Part shown: piece after piece, positions 17,961 to 26,818 of the stretch
Layout of the letters: each line of letters starts with the position of its first letter
Position numbering within the stretch: the first letter of the stretch is position 1
Source: JAKPPT01 sp964630305
Lineage (GTDB): Bacteria; Spirochaetota; Spirochaetia; Treponematales; UBA12059
Direction: 5' to 3'
Assembly: GCA_964630305.1 (NCBI GenBank)
Contig: CAZVTR010000021.1
Location: 1-39,937, forward strand
Length of the DNA stretch: 39,937 nucleotides
Notes under the pieces: model-generated
Told to the model about the DNA's origin: nothing
The model's database searches: none
What the model saw: the letters and a program-made list of their open reading frames with translations, nothing else
Translations under genes and position numbers: made by a program

Positions 17961-19217
17961 ATGAAACCAATACAGACCATACTCAGTACATCTCATGCAC
18001 AGGATGTAACAGAAAGACTTATTCGGTATGCCCGAATAGAAACTACAAGTGCCAGAAATAATGAAGCAATTCCTTCAAGTGAATCGCAGTGGAATCTCGC
18101 AAAGCTGCTTGTCGAAGAACTCAAAGCGCTCGGTGTCTCCGATGTCATGCTCGATGATCATTGTTTTGTAATTGCCAAAATTCCTGCGAGTCCTGGTTAT
18201 GAAAAGAAACCTGCGATTGGATTTATGGCGCACATCGATACTGTTGCCGATGTTTCAGGCACTAACGTAAATCCTCGAATTATCAAAGATTATGATGGTG
18301 GCATTATTAAACTTAATGAAAAACTAGCCATCGATCCCGCTCAATTCCCTGAATTGGCAAATTATAAGCATGATACGCTCATTGTTACTGATGGCACAAC
18401 CCTGCTTGGCGCCGATGACAAAGCTGGTGTAGCGGAAATCATGAGCGCAGTAAAGCTGCTCATGGAACAAAAAGCAATTCATCATGGTCCGATCTATGCA
18501 ATTTTCACTCCAGATGAAGAAACGGGAAGAGGCATGAATGCATTCCCGCTCGATAAAGTTTCCATGGAAGCCTGCTATACATTTGATGGTGGACCAGCAG
18601 GAGAAATCGAAGCAGAATGCTTTAATGCATATGGAGTAAATGTTAAATTCACCGGAAAACCATCGCATCCGGGTTATGCTCGCGGCGTAATGGCAAATGC
18701 TGCCAGCATGGCTGCTCATTTTGCTTCGTTACTGCCCCGTTCGGAAAGCCCTGAAGCAACTGATGGATGGTATGGATATTACTATATACTTGAAATTCAT
18801 GGAGAACTGGAACATGCGGAACTCCAAATTTTGCTCCGTGATTTTTCAGATGACGGCATGCAGAAACGAATAAAAACCTTAGAAAACATAGCACAGGTTG
18901 TTGAGAGTCAATTTCCTGGCGGCACGGTGCATATAGAAACAAAAGAGCAGTACCGCAACATGAAGCACAAATTGCTTGAAGCACCTAAAGCACTCCAATA
19001 CCTTGAACAAGCTATGCGCAATGCCGGTATTGAACCGCACTATAAACCTATACGCGGCGGCACCGATGGCGCACGGCTAACACAAATGGGTATTCCTACT
19101 CCCAATATTTTTGCCGGTATGCATAACTTTCACAGTCAGCTTGAATGGGCAAGCGTTGCGGAAATGACTCTTGCGGTTGAGGTAATACTGGAACTTGCTA
19201 AGCTCTGGGCTCAATGA
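17961..19217 (+). CDS. pepT: Peptidase T (tripeptide aminopeptidase)
   Basis: This M20-family zinc peptidase removes the N-terminal residue of tripeptides in the cytoplasm. Metal and catalytic residues are visible: H91 and D93 in MAHIDT, D152 in GADDKAG, the Glu pair in DEETGRG near residue 186, Asp in DGGPAG and the last His in MHNFHS. ATG 17961 gives 418 residues, close to the usual ~410. A TTG-initiated frame at 17925 would add 12 hydrophobic residues and is less likely. It diverges from the HisKA_2 kinase gene. Confidence 0.92.
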   Translation: MKPIQTILSTSHAQDVTERLIRYARIETTSARNNEAIPSSESQWNLAKLLVEELKALGVSDVMLDDHCFVIAKIPASPGYEKKPAIGFMAHIDTVADVSGTNVNPRIIKDYDGGIIKLNEKLAIDPAQFPELANYKHDTLIVTDGTTLLGADDKAGVAEIMSAVKLLMEQKAIHHGPIYAIFTPDEETGRGMNAFPLDKVSMEACYTFDGGPAGEIEAECFNAYGVNVKFTGKPSHPGYARGVMANAASMAAHFASLLPRSESPEATDGWYGYYYILEIHGELEHAELQILLRDFSDDGMQKRIKTLENIAQVVESQFPGGTVHIETKEQYRNMKHKLLEAPKALQYLEQAMRNAGIEPHYKPIRGGTDGARLTQMGIPTPNIFAGMHNFHSQLEWASVAEMTLAVEVILELAKLWAQ

Positions 19218-19262
19218 ATATTGGTTTACAATACACTATTGTTCTTCTTGAAACCAATATTC
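19216..19262. repeat. Long inverted repeat between convergent pepT and DapF-like genes
   Basis: GAATATTGGTTT at 19216-19227 is repeated in perfect inverse at 19251-19262 (12 bp). Inside it, ACAATA (19228-19233) pairs with TATTGT (19237-19242) around a three-base loop, so the left arms run on continuously for 18 bases, with an 8-base bulge on the right arm. The left arm starts at the pepT stop and the right arm lies in the last codons of the opposite gene. No T-run follows on either strand, so it may act as a 3'-end hairpin for both convergent transcripts rather than a classical terminator. Confidence 0.6.
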
Positions 19263-20033
19263 GCCTTTTATAGAGTATTTTGCTTCTGCTCCAACAAAGA
19301 CCGTGCCTTCTGATTCATGCTGAGCGATGAGCTTTTCGTGCTTGTAATGCACGGTAAGCTCATCGGCAGTGTAATTCTTACTCATACAAATTTTCAGTGC
19401 TAATCCGGCAGCATCGATAGAATCGATTCCAAAACAGGTAATGCTGATAGTTTCTCTATTGATGATTCCTGCATGTACTTCAGGAATATGGTTTGAAGAC
19501 CCCATAAAAACTTTAAGGTACATGCGCGTAGGAACCGGCCCATCCCATAACGTAACCCGAACTTTGCTTTTATTAAAAACCGTATCGATACTTCCAAGAT
19601 ATAGTTTAGTGCTTATCCCCGAAGAAGGAGGTATAGGCTTTCTTTGCAATTCGTGAAAATGTGATTCGGTACGAATTTCAATTCCAAGGAAATGCATGTC
19701 AATTGGAAGAATTTCTACTGTTCCGCCAAATGTTTCTATAACAACCTGTTCATGACTCGTGAGACCATTATCGAGAAGCCATCGAGCTGCTGCAAGACAG
19801 GCGCTTCCTGCATTTTGTATAGGAATACCGAAACGAGAATATATTCGCACATAGGGTATATCGTGAGTAAGTTCAGGTATAATAATGCCAGACGTCATGA
19901 GTCCTTCAACAGGGTTACATATATTTTTAGCTAGCTCAGGCGCAAGCTTTGCTTTTTGCCCTTTTAGTTGATCCGGTAGTATGAAAAGCCAGGAAGTAGC
20001 TCCTGCTGAAATCTTAAAAAACGCGATATTCAT
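19236..20033 (-). CDS. Diaminopimelate-epimerase-fold protein (DapF/PhzF-like), probably not a canonical epimerase
   Basis: The 265-residue protein resembles DapF. NAGSACLAAARWL places C79 where the first catalytic cysteine of DapF (about residue 73) lies, and the C-terminal GTVFVGAEAKYSIKGEYW matches the closing strand of the family. The second half should contain ACGTGA with the other catalytic cysteine, but the matching region reads GIDSIDAAGLA. One of the two acid/base cysteines is therefore missing. Either the enzyme has another substrate or mechanism, or it is a relative of unknown function. It stands alone, divergent from rnhB and convergent with pepT. Peptidoglycan precursor or lysine metabolism should not be assumed. 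Confidence 0.55.
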   Translation of the reverse strand: MNIAFFKISAGATSWLFILPDQLKGQKAKLAPELAKNICNPVEGLMTSGIIIPELTHDIPYVRIYSRFGIPIQNAGSACLAAARWLLDNGLTSHEQVVIETFGGTVEILPIDMHFLGIEIRTESHFHELQRKPIPPSSGISTKLYLGSIDTVFNKSKVRVTLWDGPVPTRMYLKVFMGSSNHIPEVHAGIINRETISITCFGIDSIDAAGLALKICMSKNYTADELTVHYKHEKLIAQHESEGTVFVGAEAKYSIKGEYWFQEEQ

Positions 20034-20061
20034 AGCAGTAAACCCTATACTTTTTTTTATG

Positions 20062-20100
20062 GAGTATCAAGTAGTCTGCATTACACACTATATGATACTC
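20062..20100. repeat. Inverted repeat in the divergent DapF-like/rnhB intergenic region
   Basis: GAGTATCA at 20062-20069 is repeated in inverse as TGATACTC at 20093-20100, 23 bases apart. The pair lies between the two divergent starts (20033 minus, 20182 plus). No T-run follows on either strand, so an operator is somewhat more likely than a terminator. No regulator is recognised. Confidence 0.35.
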
Positions 20101-20181
20101 TCTTAAGCACTTGTTCTAAATATGCTAATATAAGTATAGCATATTATTAATTGCAATTGTGGGAAATAATAAGGTAAGCGT

Positions 20182-20733
20182 ATGCAAATATGTGGTGTTG
20201 ATGAAGCAGGCAGAGGACCTCTCGCAGGACCTGTATCAGCTGCTGCTGTAATACTTCCTCCCGATTTTCCAATAAACATACTCAATGATTCTAAAAAATT
20301 GAGTAAGCAAAAACGAGAAGATGTATTCATTGAGATACAGCGGCATGCGATATGGTCCCAGGCCTGGGCATGGCCTCATGAAATTGATGCAATAAACATA
20401 CTGCAAGCGACAATGCTTGCTATGCAACGTGCAATTGCTGCATTACCCATAGTCCCCGATTATGTGCTTATCGACGGGAATAGAATTCCAGATCTCTCAC
20501 TACCTGCTAAGGCTGTTGTAAAAGGCGATACCATCGAACCTGCTATTATGGCAGCATCAATTGTTGCTAAAGTTTGCAGAGACCGATTGATGCTCCGCTA
20601 CGATTGGCTCTATCCTGAATATGGTTATGCAAAACACAAAGGCTACCCTACAAAACAGCACTGCAGAGCCTGCATCGATTTTGGCCCATCGCCAATTCAG
20701 CGAAAAAGTTTTAAGGTGCCGCAGTACGAATAA
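20182..20733 (+). CDS. rnhB: Ribonuclease HII
   Basis: RNase HII cuts RNA in RNA-DNA hybrids, including single ribonucleotides left in DNA. The 183-residue protein has the family signature GVDEAGRGPLAGPV at residues 5-18, with the first catalytic Asp-Glu pair, LNDSKKLS, YVLIDGN with a further catalytic Asp, and GDTIEPAIMAASIVAKVCRD. YGYAKHKGYPT near the C-terminus is also typical. Length is normal. AAGG lies about 9 bases upstream of ATG 20182. Confidence 0.95.
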   Translation: MQICGVDEAGRGPLAGPVSAAAVILPPDFPINILNDSKKLSKQKREDVFIEIQRHAIWSQAWAWPHEIDAINILQATMLAMQRAIAALPIVPDYVLIDGNRIPDLSLPAKAVVKGDTIEPAIMAASIVAKVCRDRLMLRYDWLYPEYGYAKHKGYPTKQHCRACIDFGPSPIQRKSFKVPQYE

Positions 20734-20846
20734 TTTATGGTATAAAGCTGTAAAATTCTAAAATTTATTTTGATAGTTCTGCATCAGCTATGTCTCTGAG
20801 TGTGACATTATTTTTATTCTGAAAATAATTGATACTAAAAAAAAGC

Positions 20847-20874
20847 TTGCATTATAGAAAGAGTGCTATACAAT
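20847..20874 (+). promoter_or_regulatory. Candidate sigma-70-type promoter for nhaC
   Basis: TTGCAT (20847-20852) and TACAAT (20869-20874) are separated by 16 bases, giving a leader of about 40 bases before nhaC. It sits in a 188-base gap after rnhB, so nhaC is probably transcribed on its own. The rest of this gap shows nothing recognisable. Confidence 0.45.
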
Positions 20875-20921
20875 AGTAACATGCAGTTAGCATATAATCT
20901 TAAATACAGGAGGTATCCTTG

Positions 20922-22559
20922 ATGGATCATTATGGATTACTTTCCATTGTGCCGCCTTTGCTTACCATTGTGCTGGCGATTATAACCAAGGATGTTATCA
21001 TTTCACTCTTTCTGGGTATTTTTTCCGGAACACTTATTGTTGCGGGAGGAAATCCCTTTTACGCTTTAACACGCTTGTCTGATATTCTCGCTAACACACT
21101 CGCCGATGGCTGGAATATCCGCATTATGATGTTTACAATTCTTTTGGGATTAATCGTTGGAATGCTTGCAAAAACCGGCGCTGCATATGCGCTCGGTGAT
21201 TGGGCTGGCAAGAAAATCAAATCAAGGACTGGAGCACTGCTTTTTACATGGCTCTTTGGCATTATCATTTTCTTTGACGATTATTTTAACTCACTAACCA
21301 TTGGTACATGTATGCGGCCGCTCTGTGATGCAAAAAAAATATCACGCGCAAAACTATCGTACATATTGGATTCAACAGCAGCTCCAGTAGCCATTATGGC
21401 TCCAGTATCTACCTGGGTTGTGGCGGTTATGGGCTGGTACAAAGATCTGCCTGAGTTCAAAAGCCTTGGTGTTTCTGAACTAACCTTCTTTGTACGCTCT
21501 ATTCCATTTAATCTCTACGCAATTTTTGCTGTATTCATGGTATTGTTTATTACTATAACCCATAAAGATTTTGGTCCGATGGCTCGTTCAGAGTATCGAG
21601 CACAGCATGACCTTGGTCTTTTTGATGAAGAGAAATACGGCGCAGTAGTAAGCCAGGTAGAGTCCCGTGCAGCAACAACGAGAGCACGCGTTCCTGATTT
21701 TATTATTCCAATTATTGCGCTCATACTCATCGCACTGTTCTTCTTCCCGATGACTACATGGATGAACTCAGTGGGCACCGAAGAAGGACAGTATGCAACA
21801 CTTGGCGAAGCCATGAAAGCAATTCCGTTGGGTGAAGCCTTTAACAATACCGATTCATCAATGGCCCTCATGTATGCAGCAATTTTTGCTAATGTGTTTG
21901 CATATATTTATTTTGCTGCACGACGATTGCTGACAATAAAAACAGCAGGTGAAGCTCTGCTCGATGGTTTCCGGGCTATGGTTCCCGCTGTCATGATCCT
22001 TACACTTGCATGGTCAATTGGCGTTGTTATTAAATCTTCTCCCGATGACGGCGGTGTTGGACTGTCAAATTATGTCAGCGAAATTGTCGTTGGCGGCAAT
22101 TTCCCCATGTGGCTCATGCCTATTGTGGTGTACATCTTCTCATGCTTGATATCATTCTCAAGCGGTACAAGCTGGGGAACCATGAGTATTATGATACCAA
22201 TTGGTTTACCGGTCATGATTAAATTGGCTCAAAATACAGGACTTTCTCCAGCACAAACACTTAATGCTGCCGCGCTAATGGTGGGTACTATTATGGGCGG
22301 CGCAGTGTTCGGTGACCACTGTTCACCAATTTCCGATACGACAGTGCTTTCATCTACTGGTGCTGGTGTTCCGCACCTTGAGCATGTGTTTACACAGATA
22401 CCGTATGCAGTATTTGTAGCAGTTTGCGTACTCTTTGGCACCCTTGCAGGCGGTTTAACATGGAGTGCTTTGGTCGGACTGCTTGTTACGCTTGTACTAT
22501 TCGTAGCAGGTACTTATCTTCTCCCTATCTGGTTTGGAGAGAAAAAATACGAAAAATAA
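20922..22559 (+). CDS. nhaC: NhaC-family Na+/H+ antiporter
   Basis: The 545-residue inner-membrane protein has about twelve hydrophobic segments and family landmarks: IIIFFDDYFNSLTIGT with acidic residues inside a helix, LDSTAAPVAIMAPVSTW, FSSGTSWGTM, and GDHCSPISDTTVLSS. The family exchanges Na+ for H+ across the membrane; related members exchange organic acids or amino acids, so the exact substrate is open. AGGAGGT at 20909-20915 fits ATG 20922; a TTG one codon earlier would be too close to it. The gene stands alone and is followed by a strong terminator. Confidence 0.9.
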   Translation: MDHYGLLSIVPPLLTIVLAIITKDVIISLFLGIFSGTLIVAGGNPFYALTRLSDILANTLADGWNIRIMMFTILLGLIVGMLAKTGAAYALGDWAGKKIKSRTGALLFTWLFGIIIFFDDYFNSLTIGTCMRPLCDAKKISRAKLSYILDSTAAPVAIMAPVSTWVVAVMGWYKDLPEFKSLGVSELTFFVRSIPFNLYAIFAVFMVLFITITHKDFGPMARSEYRAQHDLGLFDEEKYGAVVSQVESRAATTRARVPDFIIPIIALILIALFFFPMTTWMNSVGTEEGQYATLGEAMKAIPLGEAFNNTDSSMALMYAAIFANVFAYIYFAARRLLTIKTAGEALLDGFRAMVPAVMILTLAWSIGVVIKSSPDDGGVGLSNYVSEIVVGGNFPMWLMPIVVYIFSCLISFSSGTSWGTMSIMIPIGLPVMIKLAQNTGLSPAQTLNAAALMVGTIMGGAVFGDHCSPISDTTVLSSTGAGVPHLEHVFTQIPYAVFVAVCVLFGTLAGGLTWSALVGLLVTLVLFVAGTYLLPIWFGEKKYEK

Positions 22560-22589
22560 TGCATTTCTAAATTAGTTTATCAGCAAATA

Positions 22590-22627
22590 AAAAGGGGATG
22601 TCCTAAGCTTATTGGACATCCCCTTTT
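22590..22627. terminator. Bidirectional intrinsic terminator between nhaC and the 22652-23203 gene
   Basis: This is a perfect 14-bp stem: AAAAGGGGATGTCC at 22590-22603 and its inverse at 22614-22627, with a 10-base loop. The A-rich and T-rich ends of the stem give a U-run on either strand, so it can end both convergent transcripts. Confidence 0.9.
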
Positions 22628-22651
22628 ATTTACTTCATTAATATCTCTTAT

Positions 22652-23203
22652 TTATTTCTCTTCAGGACCAAAAAGGTCAAATACAAAGCGGCCGCTGATA
22701 CAAATTACATAAGGCATGACAATATCTTTATATTCGCTAACAAAGAAAATCGAAGTGACACCAAGCTGGAACGCCTTTCCAATTTTTGCATATACGCCAA
22801 CTTCGGGGAGATAGACATTACCGGACTTAGTTGTATTGCCAACTGGAGATAAAAGCCAGAAAAATCCCCCGCCAATTCCCCCATGAAGCACTGCTGGACC
22901 AAGCGAAACATCAACATAGGCTAACGGATAGATAGCGCTTGCAATAATAATTGTGTACGCTTTTGCTCCGAGGCCAATATCAACCATGCCTAAATCAAAA
23001 TTATATGCTATTTGACCATAAGGAAAAGGCAATTTTAATGGGGCTTCACTACTACCACTGGTAGTTTCTCCAGTTTCAGGATCAGTAACTGTAAAACCAC
23101 CTATCGTCATCACATCGAGACCTACGGTTGCCTGAACCTGGGCAAACATATATGAAGTAAAACATGCCAGCAAAATCAACAAAACAAGCATTTTTCGTTT
23201 CAT
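22652..23203 (-). CDS. Small exported, probably outer-membrane beta-barrel protein
   Basis: The 183-residue product of ATG 23203 (preceded by AAGGAGA) starts with a clear signal peptide (KRKMLVLLILLACF, cleavage near MFAQ). The mature part is rich in Gly and alternating hydrophobic/polar stretches such as VDIGLGAKAY, PEVGVYAKIG and FQLGVTSIFF, as expected for short beta-barrel strands. No specific family is recognised. A frame upstream to 23248 (GTG) is rejected because the Shine-Dalgarno and signal peptide both fit 23203. Location is inferred from composition; a periplasmic protein is the alternative. Confidence 0.6.
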   Translation of the reverse strand: MKRKMLVLLILLACFTSYMFAQVQATVGLDVMTIGGFTVTDPETGETTSGSSEAPLKLPFPYGQIAYNFDLGMVDIGLGAKAYTIIIASAIYPLAYVDVSLGPAVLHGGIGGGFFWLLSPVGNTTKSGNVYLPEVGVYAKIGKAFQLGVTSIFFVSEYKDIVMPYVICISGRFVFDLFGPEEK

Positions 23204-23320
23204 ACTATTTCTCCTTCTCATTAAGAGTTCTATATGAAAGTATATCACATATACATAAAAAAATAAAAATAAATAAAAATTTTTGATTTTAAAATACCTT
23301 GGCTAGGTAATATAGAAACT

Positions 23321-23349
23321 GACAGTTTTAATACATACAAAAAACTGTC
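23321..23349 (+). promoter_or_regulatory. Inverted repeat upstream of the CoA-transferase genes (operator or leader hairpin)
   Basis: GACAGTTTT (23321-23329) is repeated inversely as AAAACTGTC (23341-23349) with an 11-base spacer. It lies just upstream of a possible -10 element TATACT (23373-23378). The position suggests a regulator site over or next to the -35 region. A run of six T a few bases later also allows a weak terminator reading. Confidence 0.4.
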
Positions 23350-23403
23350 TCGCTTTTTTCCTGGTTTTTATGTATACTAAAAAGCAAAATTAAGGAGGCT
23401 CAT

Positions 23404-24096
23404 GTGACAGAAAAACCAGTAATCGATGCCGCAAAAGCCGCAGCCATGGTTAAGCCCGGTGATGTGGTTCATATTGGCGGATTTTTAGGGTGCGGTTCTC
23501 CAGACAGCATTATAGCAGAGCTTGTTAAAATCGGCACTAATAATCTAACACTGGTATGCAATGATACCGCAGTATTAGATGAAAAAAATAATCGTATAAC
23601 CGGCGTTGCACCGCTTATAAAAGCAAAAGCGTTCAGCCGAGTTATTGTTTCTCATATCGGCACTAATCCGGAAACCCAGCGCCAGATGAATGAGGGAGAA
23701 ACCGAAGTTATTCTGGTACCGCAGGGAACACTTGCTGAGCGGATTCGAGCAGCAGGAGCAGGATTGGGAGGAATTCTTACCCCGACTGGTGTTGGTACCG
23801 AAGTTGAAATTGGCAAACAGAAAATAGTCGTTGGTGATAAAATTTATCTCTTAGAAGAAGCGCTCCCTGGCGATGTTGCGCTTATCAAAGCTAAAAAGGC
23901 TGATAAAGCAGGCAACCTTGTTTTTAATAAAACGGCCAGAAATTTTAACCCGCTTATGGCAATGGCATGCAAATTGGTCATTGTAGAAGTGGAAGAACTT
24001 GTTGAAATTGGTGCAATCGATCCTGACGTGGTGCACTGCCCCTGCATTTTTGTGGATTATATAGTACTCAACAACAAACAGAGAGGCAAAAAATGA
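23404..24096 (+). CDS. atoD: CoA-transferase family I, subunit alpha (CtfA/AtoD-like)
   Basis: This is one half of a two-subunit enzyme that moves CoA between short-chain acyl-CoAs and acids such as acetate, acetoacetate or butyrate. In this 230-residue protein HIGGFLGCGSP, LVCNDTAVLDE, LVPQGTLAERIRAAGAGLGG and the PTGVGTEVE turn match the alpha subunit. GTG 23404 is the start: AAGGAGG lies at 23392-23398, and the overlapping ATG at 23402 runs straight into TGA. The stop overlaps the beta-subunit start (ATGA). Exact substrates cannot be read from sequence; resemblance to clostridial CtfA suggests butyrate/acetoacetate chemistry. Confidence 0.88.
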   Translation: MTEKPVIDAAKAAAMVKPGDVVHIGGFLGCGSPDSIIAELVKIGTNNLTLVCNDTAVLDEKNNRITGVAPLIKAKAFSRVIVSHIGTNPETQRQMNEGETEVILVPQGTLAERIRAAGAGLGGILTPTGVGTEVEIGKQKIVVGDKIYLLEEALPGDVALIKAKKADKAGNLVFNKTARNFNPLMAMACKLVIVEVEELVEIGAIDPDVVHCPCIFVDYIVLNNKQRGKK

Positions 24097-24758
24097 TTGA
24101 ATATAAAGAAAATAAAGAGATCATAGCCAAGCGAATTGCTAAAATATTTAAGTCTGGCGAGGTAGTCAATCTTGGTATTGGACTTCCTACACTTGTAGCA
24201 AATCATGTACCGCATGATGTCGCTATTATTCTACAATCAGAAAATGGACTCATCGGCCTTGGGCCTGCGCCAGCACCGGGCAAAGAAGACAAAGATCTTA
24301 CCAATGCTGGAGCAGCTCCTGTAACCATACTCCCTGGCGGTGCATTTTTTGACAGCGCGATGAGTTTTGCCATAATTCGCGGCGGACATGTCGATTACAC
24401 AGTCCTTGGCGTTCTTGAAGTTGATCAGGAAGGCAACCTTGCAAACTATAAAATCCCAGGTAAAATGATACCAGGCATGGGCGGAGCAATGGACCTGACA
24501 ACAGGTTCTCGTGTTGTTATCGCTGCAACTACACATTTGGAAAAAAACGGCTCATCAAAACTCAAACGGCGCTGTTCTCTGCCGCTCACCGCTGCTCATG
24601 AAGTTAACTATGTTGTCACCGATGTCGGTTTTTTTGAAATTGCAGCCGGGAGGTTTCATCTCCGTGAATACTTTGCACCGTATACAGTTGAATGGATTCT
24701 TGAACACACCGATGCCGATATCGTTGTAGATGAAAACTGCAAAGAAATGAAATTATAA
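24093..24758 (+). CDS. atoA: CoA-transferase family I, subunit beta (CtfB/AtoA-like)
   Basis: This 221-residue subunit carries the catalytic glutamate, E50 in QSENGLIGLG, which forms the enzyme-CoA thioester in this family. NLGIGLPTLVANHVP and GGHVDYTVLGVLEVD are also typical. The 4-base overlap with the alpha subunit indicates coupled translation in a 1:1 ratio. The pair fits a fermentative anaerobe; no thiolase or other butyrate/acetoacetate enzymes lie next to it in the window. Confidence 0.9.
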   Translation: MIEYKENKEIIAKRIAKIFKSGEVVNLGIGLPTLVANHVPHDVAIILQSENGLIGLGPAPAPGKEDKDLTNAGAAPVTILPGGAFFDSAMSFAIIRGGHVDYTVLGVLEVDQEGNLANYKIPGKMIPGMGGAMDLTTGSRVVIAATTHLEKNGSSKLKRRCSLPLTAAHEVNYVVTDVGFFEIAAGRFHLREYFAPYTVEWILEHTDADIVVDENCKEMKL

Positions 24759-24775
24759 ATCAAAAACAACTATAA

Positions 24776-24805
24776 GCCCCCACATACTGAACAATATATG
24801 GGGGC
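24776..24805 (+). terminator. Probable terminator after the CoA-transferase operon
   Basis: A GC-rich stem GCCCCCA (24776-24782) pairs with TGGGGGC (24799-24805). It begins 17 bases after the atoA stop and is followed by ATTCTTATAT, a weak T-rich tail. Confidence 0.65.
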
Positions 24806-24880
24806 ATTCTTATATCAAAACTAAATGTACACGCTGTATAGAAAAAGCTTAAAAAAAGCTAAATTTTTTTGACAATCCGC

Positions 24881-26773
24881 TCAAATAATGAATCGTTTTA
24901 CTTCATTAGATACTGCTGTAACTGCAGTGTTATTTCTAGCTATTGTAGTCGCAACTCTATTAAAAGCTTCATTCATAGTACTGATTGTTTCATGAATCTG
25001 ATTCACAAGTGTATACACAGTGCCAGATAAATCCTTAAGCTGAGACATATCAACCCCAAGACCTACTGTCTCTTTTGTAATCTCTTTAGAACCCGTTCTT
25101 ACTGTTTCTGTTACCGTCGTCATGGCGGTAAGCGCTTCAAGAACCTGTTTGGAGCCTTCTGCTTGTTCCTTCATTGCATTGCGGATTTCGTCTTCAAATC
25201 GTATTACCGTATCAATTAGACCGGTTACCTCATCATACCCCTGTTCTGCCGCAGCAGCTGAAAGCACTGCTTTATCAATTGATGCTTTAATTTCCTTAAG
25301 CTTATTCCCGACATCTTTTGACTGAATTGCAGATTTTTCTGCCAAATTGCGGATTTCATCGGCAACAACTGAAAATCCTGCCCCTGCTTCACCAGCATGA
25401 GCTGCTTCAATAGCAGCATTCATGGCAAGGAGATTGGTTTGGCTTGCAATAGCTGCAATGACTTTATTAGCTTCGAGAAGCAATCCGGACATTTCTGCCA
25501 CATGATCCACCAAGTCATTGGCTTCCTTGATGCGTGTTTTACCGCTTTGTGCTGCATGCAACAATTCTTCATAATAATGATTAACCTGCTCAATATTCGA
25601 TGAAACTGATTGAATATTGCTTATCATTTCTTCGATACCAGCGCTTGATTCTGTAACAATTGCCGATTGGTTTTCAATTGCTTGTTGTAATTTATTGACA
25701 TTATCATGAATTGTTTGAATACCATTGACTGCCTGAGTAACAGTTGCGGTTTCTTCATCAATAACTGTTTTAATAGCACTAATATTTTTTACACAATGAT
25801 TGACAAAACTTCCTGCATCAGCAGAAGTTTGTTCCAATTCCTTAAAAGATGTTTCAAGCATGTGCATTGAGTTTTGAATCGCTTGCACCATGTGTGCCAG
25901 TGAAGCTGTGTACCGGTTAAATGCATCTGAAATATGTCCAATCGCATCAAAGTTAATTATAGTTGCTCGAGCAGAAAGGTTTACCGATTCACTCGAAGCA
26001 AGTTCTGTAATGCGATTTTTTAAGAGTTCTATCTGTTTTTTATCCAGACTCCTCGATATCATCACAGCTGCAATGGAAATTCCCCCGAGAATACAGGAAA
26101 CAACCATGGTAGAAAAAAATGTATTCTTTGGTCCTTGCGCTGAAGGGTTTATATTGATAAAGTACCGCACGACATACGATAAATGAATAATAAGCGCTGT
26201 AAAGCTTGCGATGAGTGTAAGAATATCCCGGAGTGACGCAAATGTATCATGCTCACCTTGTTCTATGGTTTCAATTTTCAAAATATCTTTATAATCTACG
26301 AGAATATTCTCAATAATAATTGCATTAAATGTACCGGCAAGAAATCCTTCTGTAATTTTAAATGCCAACACCCAGCCTAAGGGCGTACCGCCTGGACTTT
26401 TCCAATTATTGATAGCATAAAAAATAATTGTGCCTAAAGCCCAAAAAGATGTCGTAACCGCAATGATAAACCACGGAATACCCAGTGTTGCTTTTCGTGA
26501 TTTGAGATAATATTTAGAATTATCAGGATTTTGAATATAAAGCATAATAGGTCGGATTTTAAAATAAATAAAAAAGAAAAGAATTGCCTGCATTATAATT
26601 ACGAGTGCAAATATGAGCGGCTTTTGAAAAGTAAAAAAGAATCTTGATATAATAGGAGCATCAAGTAAAATATTAAACTCATGTGTAAATGCTTCCCCAA
26701 GGATTAGCGTCAAGGTTGTAATTGTCACAATGGAAATAATTAGCGCTGCATAAATATTTTTCTTTTTAGCCAT
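24881..26773 (-). CDS. Methyl-accepting chemotaxis protein with a multi-span membrane sensor
   Basis: The 630-residue chemoreceptor from ATG 26773 (AGGAGA upstream) has an N-terminal region with about six hydrophobic segments (to about residue 265) instead of the common two-helix periplasmic sensor. A short HAMP-like linker follows. A long helical signalling domain has its tip at AIASQTNLLAMNAAIEAAHA and GFSVVADEIRNLAEKSA, which contacts CheA and CheW. No C-terminal pentapeptide tether for CheR is seen. It has its own promoter candidate at 26819-26848. The signal is unknown; it may lie within the membrane. Confidence 0.92.
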   Translation of the reverse strand: MAKKKNIYAALIISIVTITTLTLILGEAFTHEFNILLDAPIISRFFFTFQKPLIFALVIIMQAILFFFIYFKIRPIMLYIQNPDNSKYYLKSRKATLGIPWFIIAVTTSFWALGTIIFYAINNWKSPGGTPLGWVLAFKITEGFLAGTFNAIIIENILVDYKDILKIETIEQGEHDTFASLRDILTLIASFTALIIHLSYVVRYFININPSAQGPKNTFFSTMVVSCILGGISIAAVMISRSLDKKQIELLKNRITELASSESVNLSARATIINFDAIGHISDAFNRYTASLAHMVQAIQNSMHMLETSFKELEQTSADAGSFVNHCVKNISAIKTVIDEETATVTQAVNGIQTIHDNVNKLQQAIENQSAIVTESSAGIEEMISNIQSVSSNIEQVNHYYEELLHAAQSGKTRIKEANDLVDHVAEMSGLLLEANKVIAAIASQTNLLAMNAAIEAAHAGEAGAGFSVVADEIRNLAEKSAIQSKDVGNKLKEIKASIDKAVLSAAAAEQGYDEVTGLIDTVIRFEDEIRNAMKEQAEGSKQVLEALTAMTTVTETVRTGSKEITKETVGLGVDMSQLKDLSGTVYTLVNQIHETISTMNEAFNRVATTIARNNTAVTAVSNEVKRFII

Positions 26774-26818
26774 GTATGTTTCTCCTAATTGGATATTTAT
26801 AGGCTTAGCTTTTGTATA

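Noticed and set aside
23204..23248. Longer start for the small exported protein
   Set aside because: AAGGAGA and the signal peptide both fit ATG 23203; the extension would put charged residues before the signal peptide.
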